From assembly GCA_963969595.1 (NCBI GenBank), contig OZ018411.1, positions 5,520,501-5,584,500 on the forward strand: 64,000 nucleotides of DNA, in the 5' to 3' direction. The stretch comes from Neckera pumila. Lineage: Eukaryota > Streptophyta > Bryopsida > Hypnales > Neckeraceae. A program made the translations under genes and the position numbers. The notes below the pieces were generated by a model, which worked only from the letters and a program-made list of their open reading frames with translations, was not told the origin of the DNA and searched no databases. Positions 33,166 to 44,807 of this stretch are shown in pieces. Position 1 is the first letter of the stretch. The number at the start of each line of letters is the position of its first letter.

Positions 33166-36108
33166 CTACAGCTCGCCTGAATCCGAAATAACACACTTGG
33201 ACAGGGGCTTGTCACTTCGGTCCGTCTCTTGGTTCTCAATCGTCTTCACGACATCCATGCCTTCAATGACTTGGCCGAAGACAACATGCTTGTTGTTTAA
33301 CCAAGGAGTCTGAAGATAAGCATCACATATTGTCCATTAGAGGGATTCTCAATAATAGCAATATCAAAGCACTTCAAGCATCAACATTGTTAATCCCTAA
33401 GAATCATGGGTACAAGAAAATCACAATGCACGACTGGAAGAGTGCCACTCAAGTTTTGGGGCTTAGATAGACCACTCCAAGCATGCCACCAATTTGGAAG
33501 CAGATAATCTGAGTTTAAGCATATCAGAACCGATAATTAAGGGGTCCAAAAAACTCTGCACCTCTGTCCTACCTTGAGCGTTGACGATAAGCAGATGAGA
33601 CGAGAAGGTGATAAGGAGGAATATGGTAGCAGATGACTGACATCCATATCTAAAGAAACTGAAATAAATCATTTCAGAAGGTACCGATATAAACAGGAAA
33701 TCATACCAATAAAAATTTCAACAATAGAATTCAATGGTTTGAAAAATGGTATCGTCATCTGAACTTAGCTTCCAAGCAGGACGTCCTACTTGCAGCTTGG
33801 ACATTCAGGGAGTAAACAATAGTCAATAGAGAAGCAATAATCTTCACCTCAACAGTGCAAAGGAAAAACTGGCTTCCGTTCGTGTTGGGTCCAGCATTCG
33901 CCATGCTCAAGATCCCAGGTCCGGTATGTTTCACTGCATATTCAACCAACGACTCAAATGAGCCCACATAACATGATTTACTCACATGAACATTTTAGGT
34001 CAGAACGAAAGGGGGAAAATAAGTAAAAGAAGCATAAGTCGTGGGAGAGAAAAATTGCATCCATCGAATTCTGATTTGCACAACAACAGATCATAATCAG
34101 TCAGACCATGATGGGAAGAACTCAGAGCTCAAATAGCCACTCGTAAGAAAGTACTCACACTTGAAGTTCTCATCCTTGAAGTTTCTTCCATAAATGCTCT
34201 TGCCTCCAGTACCCTGCACAGCGTTGCATACATAAGTGTCTCACTAAGGAGAGACGCAGCAACTTCATTACAATCCAGGCGTGTCCCACATTACAACAAT
34301 CAAGTTTTTCACCGAAAAACTGAAGCTAATAACGGGGATAGAAAGACATATCTCGCGAATCTTACGGCCACAAGCTCAATGAAATTATCACATGAGTCCG
34401 TCCCATTCCTTATCAACTCTTTCGGTCTTGCTTCAAATAGTAAATGGGTTGTTACTAATATGACATTGTTTAAAAGTCACTTCCAACATTCATTAGTGTC
34501 TTTCTACTGCTGCTTCGAATATGGATCCACAAACGTACTGAAAAAGCACATAAAAACACTAAAATGGCAACAAAACAGTGTCATTACGCTACATTACTAA
34601 AACGGTTAAGAATCAGTGGTTAGGGACTGTCGTGAGTAATAAAAGGCCGACGCAGATTCTACACAGATTCTACTGAAAGCAGGAAGTTTTGAGGTGTACA
34701 TTGCCCCTGTCAAAGTCGCCACCCTGAATCATGAAGTTCTTGATGACACGATGGAAAGCTGAACCTTTGTAACCAAAACCCTTCTCACCTACAAAACGAC
34801 GTATAGTGCAGAATAAGAGAGGAGCAATTAAAATTCTAACCCATCCATTATTTTCACGATCAATGAGGGGACAAGAGACAAACTATCACTGACATCACCC
34901 CATCGTCCAGTGAACACACAAACAGAAAACACCGGCAGGATTGCACAAGCAGTACACATTTTCGACATTCTGCAAGGCACACACTCAACTCTTGCATGTC
35001 AATCCATTCAAGGCCAAGCACAGCCTTCAGGTGGCACAAAACTCCAGTCAAGTCACCGATGACTGCAGCGGAATGGCTGCCCAACCTGTGAGTAACAACA
35101 AGGCTCCCGGTAAAATCAAACTGTTTCAAGATCTTTAAGAAAGCATCCTAAAGAAAATCGTCCTCTGGTCAAACGGGGCGCTCCCCGTGAACTATATGGA
35201 AGATTCTCTCTACGATGACACTTAGAAGTTCAGCGAAACAGTCTAATTTGACTAAAAACACTGCTTCATAAAAAAAAATTCAAATCGTCCACGGCAAACA
35301 CAGAGAAATACCTGTGCAAAGGGCCCGGAAGTTGTTGACAGTATCAGGAACCTCCTCTCCGAAAAGGCCAAGGACAACACGGCCAGCGGGTTTGTTGCCG
35401 ATGCTGATGTCAAAGAAGCACTTCTTTGTAACCTTCGCCTGAGTCTTGACTTCTGTAGCTTGATCACTCTGCCAACGACTTCACTAGTCAAGAATATAAA
35501 GGTACATAGCAGTGGAACCCTAAATGCCGTGCAAGTATAGGTCCCTTTCATGACATTCGACTGTTGCTATCATCCAATACGAAGCGTCCTAGAAATCAGA
35601 TTAGGTGTTTGCTAATCTCTGGATTGATTTGACTTTCAAATAGAATTATTTGCAATACCAATGCATGCTCTCTTCAATTTTAGAAAACAAAAACCACAAG
35701 TATCTCCTTATTTTCTCTTCGTTGGTAGACTTACTGTAAGAAAAGTTGTGAACGTGACATAGTATATGTTTGATTCAAAACCTCAGAGGCATCCAGGGTT
35801 AAGTGGTTGAACTCTTCAAGAGGTTGATCCGCCAAATAAATCAAAGTTCTAGACTACAGAGCAGAAAATTCATCTCATTCAAGTGATGACGAAGACGATA
35901 CCATAGCACGAGTGGTAGTCCACTGAGACCGATTGCTGAAGTCTGTTGATACCGAAGAATGCCGCAGCTGCTGAGATCCAGCCGCAAAACAGGTAGAGGA
36001 GAAACCAAGGGCCTGCGTCCTTCCCACGGGGTTGCGCATGCCACTGAGGCGAGAGATGGCTGCGCTCGCCACCTTGCATCCTTGCAGCGACATGAGATTG
36101 CGCTGCAT
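33166..36108 (-). CDS. Plastid-targeted cyclophilin (peptidyl-prolyl isomerase), six exons, 245 aa
   Basis: Catalyses cis-trans isomerisation of prolyl bonds, assisting protein folding, probably in the chloroplast stroma. Exons in coding order: 35,902-36,108, 35,312-35,468, 34,700-34,788, 34,159-34,213, 33,848-33,933 and 33,166-33,309. They total 738 nt with matching phases and GT-AG introns of 225-538 bp. The first 69 residues (exon 1) are Ser/Arg/Ala-rich and end TTTRAM, a probable transit peptide. The mature part begins [20 protein letters not shown]. Catalytic and drug-binding signatures are present: [15 protein letters not shown] (active-site Arg, Phe, Met, Gln), [14 protein letters not shown], and [12 protein letters not shown] (Trp and His). 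It resembles the Arabidopsis stromal cyclophilin CYP20-3/ROC4, except for a divergent C-terminus (CVISDSGEL). Start chosen at the second in-frame Met after 36,141; the first would add 11 residues. The ATG at 36,093 is a third option. Confidence 0.9.
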
Positions 36109-37160
36109 TGTCCAAGTGACCTCAAAATATGAGCAGCACATGGAGATAATGACATCAAATGATCAATGAATCCTTCATCCCTAAAGGACCAAAGATTCAT
36201 ACTCATAAAATGACCAATTCAGTGCTCGGCCTTGTGAAAAATAAAAATAAAATGGGTCCAAATTTTATAACACAAGAATCAGTTCAGCAAATTGCATGTG
36301 ATGGTCGAAATTGGGACAAAAAAGAATCCCCTGCACTCAAAATGCTAAACAAACAGGAGGCCCATGATGCTTCGTTCTTTTAGAGTTAATCAGATGGATT
36401 CATGAAGTTCAATAGGAGACGGACACGATAAATAACCAGCCGCCATAAAATGGGAGGAAACCCTCAAACGCCACTAAAACCCCTAAACCCTGAGCATTGC
36501 CTTGGACCATCGCGCACAAAGCATTTTGAAAAAACAATTGCGGCCTAGTGCAGAAAAGACAATTCCTTTCATTTTCAGACTCCCCCGGCCACTAAATTCC
36601 TCATTGCCGATCAACCCTAAAATCTATAAAGGCGAAATCCCTCAAACCCTAAAGTGGAGACAATTCCATTTGCAAAATCTTAGTGTATGTGACCAATTGC
36701 ACGGAAACAAGATATGGAAATGGAAACCAAAATCAGGGACAGGGAGAAGGATGGAGTATTGCTCACCAGGGCCGCCATTGTGCGGATACGTTCAATTCGG
36801 TGCGTCGTAGAAGGGGTCTGCTCCGAAAACCTCCAACATGAAAGCTGTTTGGGAAATTGTGAGTGCGGAACCAAGCACCGAAGCGGAATAGCGGATGAAT
36901 GTGGATGGATGAAATTATGCAGTTCCCATGACGAATTTCATTCTTGAGAATGATGACACTTGGCGGCAAGGTGAAATAACTACAGCTGTCCTGCTTGCAC
37001 CTTGATGATCCATTTGGTGGTTGCACTTCTCTCGACTGATCGGATTTAAGGTGAAAACACCCAAAATCATCAAAATAAGAAATTCAGCATAGTTTAAGGC
37101 ATTTTTTTTTTATTAGCAATTGCAAATTATAAATTTTAAAATAAATAAAAATAGAATTTT
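36109..37160. other. Upstream flank of the cyclophilin gene, nothing else recognised
   Basis: Short ORFs (for example 36,763-37,026 minus) overlap others on the opposite strand and lack motifs. ACCCTAAA-type words recur around 36,470-36,660. The last 100 bases are AT-rich and end at the retrotransposon target duplication. Confidence 0.4.
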
Positions 37161-37434
37161 TGACAGTACGTTTTCACTCGGACTCCATCTCTCGATAAGA
37201 GATGAAGCTGCCTACGTACCTCAGGCTCAAAATCACATTACTTCTGAATAGCCTAAGGATCAGAGTGATGATACGTAGTTCTGGCTGAGAAGCAACGCGA
37301 CTCCTCAGAACCTCAACCTTTAAGAGGTACAACCTTAACCTTGAAGAGGTACGAACTAGTGGTATGAAACGGCAGTATACTGACCGTATACGCATACGTA
37401 GCCAAGCTACCTGACCATTGACCAGGTCTCGACA
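37161..37434 (-). repeat. 3' LTR of the copia element
   Basis: TG...CA-bounded and, by eye, identical to the other LTR. Contains a partly repeated AAGAGGTAC motif (near 37,322 and 37,344). The 73-codon minus-strand frame inside is also identical in both LTRs, but nothing suggests it is expressed. Confidence 0.95.
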
Positions 37435-37540
37435 CTCCCCCTCTTGGCGGAGGTGGGATGCCAGAAAACCGGTTCTGTTTGACCTAATCGCAAAGTATCG
37501 TAGTTTTTCAAAATCCCGTCACTAGTCGTTATGAACTAAG

Positions 37541-38659
37541 TTATGTCTTTTCCTTTCGGACTTGTGCTAACGATCGCATCTTCATTGACAACATATGTTT
37601 GTGATGGGAAGATGGTGGTAACGTTTTTGTAAACAAATCAGCGATGTTCTCGGCAGAGGTAATCTTCTCGATGGATATGGTGCCGATTTTTGTTTGCTCA
37701 GCAGCATAGAAGATTTTCGGTGTCAAATGCTTCGTATTGTTGGATTTAATGAAACCTTCTGACATCTGGTGCCGGCAGGCGTCATTATCCTCGAAGATCT
37801 TCATAGGTTTTATATCAATCTCGAGATTTGCTAACGTTTTTAGGCTTGATGACATATTTCGCAGCCAAACAGCTTCCTTGGTGGTGTCAAATAAGGCGAT
37901 CAATTCAGCATAATTTGAAGATGTTGCGACTGTGGGTTGTAGCTTCGAACTCCAGGAGATCGCTGAATCAGCCATAGTAAAAACGTAGCCGGACTGCGAC
38001 CTTCCTTTCTCAGGAGCCGACAGGTACCCGGCATCTGCATAACCTTTAATCGGTTGGAAATTTCTTTCAAAAAAAATGCCGTAGTCTCTGGTCCCGTTCA
38101 AGTAACGTAGCATATGTTTTACTCCGCGCCAGTGTCGTTTAGTCGGTTCCGCGCTATGTCTTGACAATAAATGAGTTGAGAACTTCAGGTCTGGTCTTAC
38201 ATTTAGCGATAACCAAGACATTGACATTACAGCGGTAATATATGGGTACTCCGAAGAGAGTATCTCTTCATTGTCTCGCAACGGACCATACTCGTCTTGA
38301 TCCGTTTTTAGGGTTCTGACCGTTAAAGGTGTGGAGACTAGATGAGCCTCTGACATCGCAAATTTCTCGAGAAGTCTACTTGTATATGAAGTCATATGCA
38401 AGAATACAGAGCCGTCCTCAAAATGCTCTAGTTCCACGCCTAAGCATCTTGGAGTTCGTCCATAGTCCTTGACTTTGTACTTGTGTTTCATCAGGTCAAC
38501 AGTTTTCTCGACTGCTGCCCGAGTGCCGAAGATATTTAAGTCGTCGACATAAATTGCGATCAGCACAAGGTGCTTTCCTCTGCGGTTCACAAATACACAA
38601 GGTGTGTATTTATTTGCTTTAAAACCCTGTTGGATCAGATAATCCGTTAAATTCTGGTA
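37541..38659 (-). pseudogene. copia pol, C-terminal part: reverse transcriptase end and RNase H
   Basis: Continues in the same frame as the ORF upstream after an in-frame stop at 38,660-38,662. The first Met is at 38,590, but the sequence between the stop and that Met is also copia-like. It carries the YVDD catalytic box (AIYVDDLNIFG), then the RNase H region with GYADAGYLSAPEKGRSQSGY and a TSSNYAELIALFDTTKEA stretch, ending IADLFTKTLP. The stop replaces a codon normally filled by Trp in copia reverse transcriptases and removes the catalytic half from the main product. Confidence 0.85.
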
Positions 38660-40123
38660 CTATAGTCGTCCAGACTGTTTCAAGCCATAAATGGCTTTCT
38701 GGATCCTTACAACTTGACCCAGTTCTCTCTTTCTCTTCCTAGAGATGATATTCAGATTTTCAAGATTGGTAGGATCTGAGGAGGGGGCAAACGTCACACG
38801 TTTATGGCCCTTTCCCAAATCCTGCGTTTTCTTGTCGACTAGCTCTGCTTTTGCTCTCTGGGACTGTCCCGAGTTGCCCATATCCTGCATTGAGCTCTCT
38901 TTTGTCGAGTTGATGGATTCTACCCCTTCGGGGAGCTCCATATACATTTCTTTGTCCATCCTGCCATACAGGTAGGCTGTGACAATATCTAACAGTCTAA
39001 ATGAGAGTCTTTCCTGCACAGCCAGAGCTATTAGGAATCTGAATGTAATTGAATCCATTACTGGGCTGTAGGTGAAATCATAGTCAATTCCAAACTGTTG
39101 AGTAAAGCCCTTCGCAACTAAGCGTGCTTTATAGCGGATTATCTTTCCTTCAGAGTCTCTTTTCTTTGCAAAAACCCATTTAGAACGAATGGGTTTCATA
39201 TCAAGTGTCTTAGGCTGCGGCACCCCAAAGACTTGTCTTTCTTTCATTGAATTCATCTCATCTTGCATTGCACGTTTCCAGTGCGGCCATTCTACTGATC
39301 TCTTTGCTTGTGGGATCGTTTTTGGTATGTCAGGGTTTTCTAAAATAGCATTGACGGTGTGCACCATCAAGGCTTCATTCTTACAAATGGTTCGTCTATC
39401 CCAGACATGATCAGTGAGTGCTACATCCGTTGCTTCTTCGAAGCTAGGCTGGTTAGTTGCTACTCCCCTTGGACCTTGTGTTACTCCCCCTGTCTCCGGC
39501 AATGCCCCCCCAGTAATATGTAGTGCTCTCCCTAAATTCTTTGGCTTATTTTTAGACCCTAAAGGACGTCCCCTTTTTCGTCGAATTTGAGAGACGTTCG
39601 CCGGTGTATTATCTGGTAGTATTCGTGCTGGAGTGTATTGGACTTGGGTGTAGGGGTTTTTTACAATATCAGGTGTGTCAGCAAAAGCATCAGGTAGCTT
39701 GCGAGCAAGTTCTCGCAGCCTCAGTATTCGTTGCACTTCCCCATCGCAGCGATAATCTGGGCTGTCGTCAATTGTCGCTGTATGCCAATTAATGTCTAAA
39801 ACCGTGGCAGGCAGCTGTTCTTTGATTTCCATGAATGGAAAATGTTGTTCATCAAAATGGCAGTCTAGAAACCTTGCCCTAAATAGGTCTCCAGTTTTTG
39901 GTTCTATATACTTTATCAGGGAATTACCTACGTTCCCAACGTAGATACCCTGCTTCCTCTGAGGTCCGAACTTTTTCCTTTTCGTGGGGTCAAGCGGCAC
40001 CTCAACAGAACATCCGAATTTCCTTAAATGTTTTATATCCGGTGCATTTCCCGTCGCTAACTGATGTGGACTCATCTTATTTCTTGCAGATGGGCGGTAT
40101 CTAATGAGATCAGCAGCATGCAT
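38660..40123 (-). pseudogene. copia pol, middle part: integrase C-terminus and reverse transcriptase N-terminus
   Basis: Open for 487 codons. It begins after a one-base frame change near 40,135-40,145 relative to the gag-integrase ORF. Recognisable segments: the integrase C-terminal region (KMSPHQLATGNAPDIKHLRKFG), an AT-hook-like linker rich in Lys/Arg/Pro, and the reverse transcriptase start (SKWVFAKKRDSEGKIIRYKA, LVAKGFTQQFGIDYDFTYSP, LLDIVTAYLYGRMDKEMYME). It ends at the in-frame stop 38,660-38,662, before the YVDD box. Confidence 0.85.
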
Positions 40124-42200
40124 TACTGCGTGGCCCCAGGCCGTTAAAAGGTAAGTTGGACTTGAGTAGCAGAGGACGAGCTATCCATTGTATTCTCCGA
40201 ATTAAGCTTTCGGCGAGTCCATTCTGAAAATGGACTTCTGGTAGTGCTACTTCAAGTGTTATACCTTGTGCTGTGCAGCAATTTTGGAATGTTTTAGACG
40301 TAAACTCACCTGCCCCATCAACTCGAATGTCCCTGACACCATTATCTGGAAATCTAACTTGCATCCTGATTAACTGTATCAACATCTTCGCGAAAGCGTG
40401 ATTCCTTGTTGACAACAGGTTGACCTCACTCCACCTTGAGGTGGAGTCTATCATCACCATAAAGTACCTAAATGGTCCTGATGGTGGTGATATCGGGCCA
40501 CATATGTCAACCTGAATGCGATTGAGGAAAGGTTTGAGCTCTTTATCTTTTATTTCTTTTGCTGGACGTAGTATGAGTTTGCCCCGAGAGCATGCCAGGC
40601 ATGACTCGGGTAGCCTTGATGAAATTTTGATGTTTCCCGCTGTCGATTTTAATATATTTTGCAGCATTCTCGTTGAGGGATGACCCAGGCGGTCGTGCCA
40701 AAGTCTGCCATCATCAGTGATCTCTCCTGTAAGTGCAATAAACTCGTTGGTTGCTATTTCAAATTCGATAAGGCCATTGTCAGTATAATAAAACTTCTCT
40801 GCACAATTTCCATGTTCGTTCGTAAGGGTCTTGAACCTTTCCCCTGTCGTGAATATGTGTGTGTTGATCTCATAGCCACTGTTAAACACATCATTCTCGC
40901 ATAAAACTTGTCTTCTTGCCGTCGGAATAAGAAGAGCTCTTTCAGCATAGATGCGAGTGCCTCCAGGTAAAATAAATGTAGCTGGTCCTGATCCACGTAC
41001 AATGAGATTTAAACCACTCATCGAGGCTATCTTATAGTTTTCACGCTGCATCTTCGTGAAGTATTTGGCACTTGTGACGACTGTAATTGTCGCTCCTGAA
41101 TCAAGTAGCATCATTGATCTATTTGTCCGCTGTTGCTGTTCAAATACTGCATTTGTCTCCTCAACGCGAACCTGGTCCAAATAATTATATTCATCTTCGT
41201 TTTCAGTACGTTGCTTTTTATTTTTGTTCTTGTCATTACTGATTTTCTTAGTGCCTCTCCAGGGTGACAAATTATTTTCTCTTCGGTATTTATCAACAAC
41301 GTCCTTTGGTGTTCGACAATCTCGTGCGAAGTGACGTTTCTTGCCACATCTGAAACACTTCCCAAAGGTTTTTGATTTATTCTTCCTTATATTATCCTCA
41401 TCTTTCTTACCAGGGGTCGCGGATCTCCGAGCCCTCTTCTCTTGTCGTTTCCACGGTTTTCTTCTTCTGTTTGGATCCTGCTGCTTTTCTCTTGTGTAAT
41501 TCAATTCTGGGGTCGCTATAGTCCCAGCAGGTCTTTGTTTTGCCAATTCTTTTGCAACATTGTTGAATTTCTCATTCTCAGCCAGGTAAATGAATAGGTC
41601 TCTTGAGTTCTTATATTCTCTTGCTAGCAATGACTCTCGAAGTCCCATCCTTTCGGGTCCCATTGTCGATAATGTCTTGAATATTATGTCTTCTTCTGTT
41701 ACTGGCCTCTTACAATATGCTAGCTTTGCTGTCAGTTTAAATAGCGCTGCTTTATAATCATCAAGTAGGTCAAAATCCATATGATGAAGACTTAACCATG
41801 CTTGCCATGTTTCAGGATATGTAATTTCACGCATGGCTTCAAAACGGGATTGAATCTCTTCCCAGAGGTCGCAAGGTGTATCATGATGATACATTTGAAG
41901 GGCTAGATCGTCTTTGAGTCTTAGACGGATTGCTAAGGTAGCTGTGTCTTTCTGCATTCGATCATAATCTGCTTCGGACTTTCCAAAAATCAATGTGGGA
42001 TCTTCTTCCTTTGCCTTCCTCCGTCTTTCTACTTCAGCCGGTGTTGGTGGGCGAGTTGTTATACCCTCTAAGCCTTTACTAGAAAGGTATTGACGCATAT
42101 TCGTCATCCACATTATGTAATTTGTCCCGTCCTCTTCCAATGGTTTGAAACCTGGTTCTGCAGGTATTCTTGGATAGACAGATTCTGTTTGTAAGGCCAT
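40110..42200 (-). CDS. copia gag, protease and integrase core
   Basis: 696 codons from ATG at 42,200. The N-terminal 230 residues are a copia-type gag (QAWLSLHHMDFDLLDDYKAALFKLTAKLAY). A CCHC zinc knuckle, CFRCGKKRHFARDC, follows at about residue 280. The aspartic protease is marked by DSGATITVV, the pre-integrase segment by LWHDRLGHPSTRMLQ, and the integrase core by VDICGP, VDGAGEF and a Glu in FQNGLAES (the DDE triad). The frame breaks shortly after the last catalytic residue, about 15 codons before its stop. Its product could still be a complete gag, so the element may form particles helped in trans. Confidence 0.9.
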   Translation of the reverse strand: MALQTESVYPRIPAEPGFKPLEEDGTNYIMWMTNMRQYLSSKGLEGITTRPPTPAEVERRRKAKEEDPTLIFGKSEADYDRMQKDTATLAIRLRLKDDLALQMYHHDTPCDLWEEIQSRFEAMREITYPETWQAWLSLHHMDFDLLDDYKAALFKLTAKLAYCKRPVTEEDIIFKTLSTMGPERMGLRESLLAREYKNSRDLFIYLAENEKFNNVAKELAKQRPAGTIATPELNYTREKQQDPNRRRKPWKRQEKRARRSATPGKKDEDNIRKNKSKTFGKCFRCGKKRHFARDCRTPKDVVDKYRRENNLSPWRGTKKISNDKNKNKKQRTENEDEYNYLDQVRVEETNAVFEQQQRTNRSMMLLDSGATITVVTSAKYFTKMQRENYKIASMSGLNLIVRGSGPATFILPGGTRIYAERALLIPTARRQVLCENDVFNSGYEINTHIFTTGERFKTLTNEHGNCAEKFYYTDNGLIEFEIATNEFIALTGEITDDGRLWHDRLGHPSTRMLQNILKSTAGNIKISSRLPESCLACSRGKLILRPAKEIKDKELKPFLNRIQVDICGPISPPSGPFRYFMVMIDSTSRWSEVNLLSTRNHAFAKMLIQLIRMQVRFPDNGVRDIRVDGAGEFTSKTFQNCCTAQGITLEVALPEVHFQNGLAESLIRRIQWIARPLLLKSNLPFNGLGPRSNACC

Positions 42201-42270
42201 CGACGCTCCTTGTTTTTAAATTTCGTTCAAAACTTCTCTTTTCGCTCTGCGGCGAGCAGTGCTGATAACG

Positions 42271-42544
42271 TGACAGTACGTTTTCACTCGGACTCCATCT
42301 CTCGATAAGAGATGAAGCTGCCTACGTACCTCAGGCTCAAAATCACATTACTTCTGAATAGCCTAAGGATCAGAGTGATGATACGTAGTTCTGGCTGAGA
42401 AGCAACGCGACTCCTCAGAACCTCAACCTTTAAGAGGTACAACCTTAACCTTGAAGAGGTACGAACTAGTGGTATGAAACGGCAGTATACTGACCGTATA
42501 CGCATACGTAGCCAAGCTACCTGACCATTGACCAGGTCTCGACA
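42271..42544 (-). repeat. 5' LTR of the copia element (promoter-bearing copy)
   Basis: Identical by eye to 37,161-37,434. In element orientation it precedes gag by 70 bp. The TSD base run ATTTT follows at 42,545. Confidence 0.95.
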
Positions 42545-42549
42545 ATTTT

Positions 42550-43826
42550 CAAATAAGACATGTAATTTCTATGAATTTTCAAAGTCAAAGTGAATCTCTT
42601 TGAATCTCTAAAATTGTCATATAGGTTGGTTCTAAAACCATAATCTAAAGAAATCAATAGTCAAACAATCAAAGTTAAATATGGGAACAATTTAATGACA
42701 CTTTGGGGGACGCTTTTAATGAAAATCTACTTGTCAAGAGTGGATACAGGGATGGTTTTGGGTTTCTACCATATAAAAAATAAATAAAAAATTCACTCTC
42801 TTTGGATAAATGTTTGAATGATCTTTTAATTCCTAAAGGTCTCTATATCTCCAAAGTAGATATCCTTTGGTCGAACATGATTGTTTTTTTCAGAATATGC
42901 ATTCTCAGTACCAGTATTTGATTTTAAATGAAGAAAATGAAGAACAGTATTTTATTTCTACTTAATTTGAAGAATTCAATTAGATTTTGCCATTGCAAGC
43001 TCTATAGTTGATAAGTTCAAATCCAAAATATTCAATATTGTGTATTTTTTGTTTGTATTTCTATATTAAAAATGATTTTTTGAAATAATAAATTACAAAA
43101 GATTCTTTCTCAATCTTAGCTTCAGTTTTGGAAGAATATTTTGATATTTATCATAATTGATAAAGCATGTACACATCACAATTGAGAAAACTATAGTAAT
43201 TTGACTTTTGCACCAAAAAATTCATAATAAATTGATGTCTTTAGAAAAAAATGTTTCATACATGAAAAATTTCAAAATCTAATCAATCAATTATATAGAT
43301 TTACATTTAGCTACATTTAGCTTCATAGTCATAGTAATACTTTGATTTAAAGGTCATCACAAAGTTGTTTTTGGATATTAAAAAATTGCTTGAATAAATT
43401 TCTCATATTTTTCATTGCTTCTTGACCTCTTGAAGATATTCCAAACTGATTGGATGTTTTTGTTATATTCATTAATTAGTTTTCACTTACTACTATCAAA
43501 ATTATAACAATTAAAATTTGTAATGAAACTAATAGAGATTTTTCAAATCCATAGACAACATGCAATCCTATAAAAATACTAGATTAATACTAAAATACAA
43601 TTGATTTAACCTATAAACGTTTTTTTGTTTTTTTTTCTTCTTGAAACTCATGGACTATTTCCATTGAACGAGAAACAATACAAAGAACCAGAGGAACCAG
43701 TCCCAGCAAACTCACAGAGAATAAATTTTCAATTTTCCACAACTATATACTCGTTTTACTATTTTTAAAATAAGACAGGAACCAATATCAAGCAAGCTTA
43801 ATCAACTACAAGGCCACCAGCACCCT
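42550..43826. other. AT-rich DNA, nothing recognised
   Basis: No ORF over 60 codons, and no inverted ends or tandem arrays seen. Confidence 0.45.
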
Positions 43827-44117
43827 CATTAAAAAGATTTGAGCCCTTTAAGAGACTGCAAATTATCATGTGTTCCTAGACTGCAGGAACGTAGGATAAC
43901 TGCTGGCTAATGTGGCCGAGAGAGTGCCATGTCATTTTTGAAAAAATAAAAATAAAAAGATGAAAAGATGGCCTAAAATGATATTTAGAAGAATAAATAA
44001 ATAAATAAAATTTAAAATAAAGAATTCTAACAACTTGTATCGGTTGTTCACAGCATCGGGCCAAATTTGGGAATAGGCCTACAACGGCCCTCCAATACCT
44101 TCAAAACTCCTCTAATG
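43827..44117 (+). mobile_element. CATTAG-ended MITE, copy C
   Basis: Starts CATTAAAAAGATTTGAGCCC (first bases decayed) and ends CCTCTAATG. Collinear with copy A through GTTCCTAGACTGCAGGAACG and CCTAAAATGATATTTAGAAG. Contains an AATAAATAAATA run. About 410 bp from copy D, which has the opposite orientation. Confidence 0.6.
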
Positions 44118-44525
44118 ATCAGAGCCACACCTGGATCCGGTCAATCAAACTTCTCCATGAAACGTTTTGGACTCTGTTTTGTGTCAATTTGATAACTTTT
44201 GGAATAGTATTGAGGCAATATGATCAATTATTTTTCATCCATTATTGTCTTGGATGGTATTGAAAAGTTGTTCCATTGAGGTGTTTGTGACTTTTCATTA
44301 TAAGAAGATTAATAAATACAACATATCACAAAAAAATATGGAGTACGTTTTCAGAGTATTTTGGCAACTTGTAGTTCCTTGCTCTTGACCTCAATTAAAT
44401 CCATAAAATTGATAGTTTTTGAATTTGAGCCCATTTCATGAAATGAAAGTCATCAACTCTAATTTCTCTTCTAATTTGAAATCTGGATAAATTCCTAAAA
44501 TTCATTTTTTTATAGCAATCTGAAT

Positions 44526-44619
44526 CATTAGAGGACATTTGAGGCCTCTAGAAGACCGTTTCAGGCCCATTCCCAATGCTGTCCCGATTCTGTAAACATT
44601 CGGTACAAGCTGTCAAGTT

Positions 44620-44652
<33 letters not shown>

Positions 44653-44807
44653 ATTGCCCAAATATCATTCTAAGCAAAAAAAAAAATTCCTCCGAAATGA
44701 CGTGGCATGGTGTCGACCACATTCGCCAGCTGCTTCCCTTGCGTTCCCACAATCTGGGAATGCAGGGGAACTTGCAGTCTTCTAGAGGCCTCAAATGTCC
44801 CCTAATG
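44526..44807 (-). mobile_element. CATTAG-ended MITE, copy D (best-preserved ends)
   Basis: Terminal inverted repeats of about 31 bp with one mismatch: CATTAGRGGACATTTGAGGC, then CTCTAGAAGAC. The interior hairpin GCGTTCCCACAATCTGGGAATGC matches the other copies. No obvious target duplication (flanks GAAT and TTAG), so the superfamily stays open. Confidence 0.7.

Larger units (their letters stand above)
37161..42544 (-). mobile_element. Ty1/copia LTR retrotransposon, full-length, 5,384 bp
   Basis: Two 274-bp LTRs (37,161-37,434 and 42,271-42,544), TG...CA-bounded, appear identical base for base, so insertion was very recent. A 5-bp duplication ATTTT flanks it (37,156-37,160 and 42,545-42,549). 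Transcription runs from right to left. The putative polypurine tract AAGAGGGGGAG (reverse of 37,435-37,445) abuts the 3' LTR. The region inside the 5' LTR contains TTATCAG, partly matching an initiator-tRNA-Met primer site. Domain order gag, protease, integrase, reverse transcriptase, RNase H defines Ty1/copia. The coding region has one frameshift and one internal stop, so this copy looks non-autonomous. Confidence 0.95.

Noticed and set aside
36763..37026. 87-codon minus-strand ORF upstream of the cyclophilin gene
   Set aside because: No recognisable domain, overlapping frames on the other strand, and no splice link to the cyclophilin exons.
40680..41365. ORFs of 74-84 codons inside the copia gag-protease region
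   Set aside because: Alternative frames of the long gag-integrase ORF.
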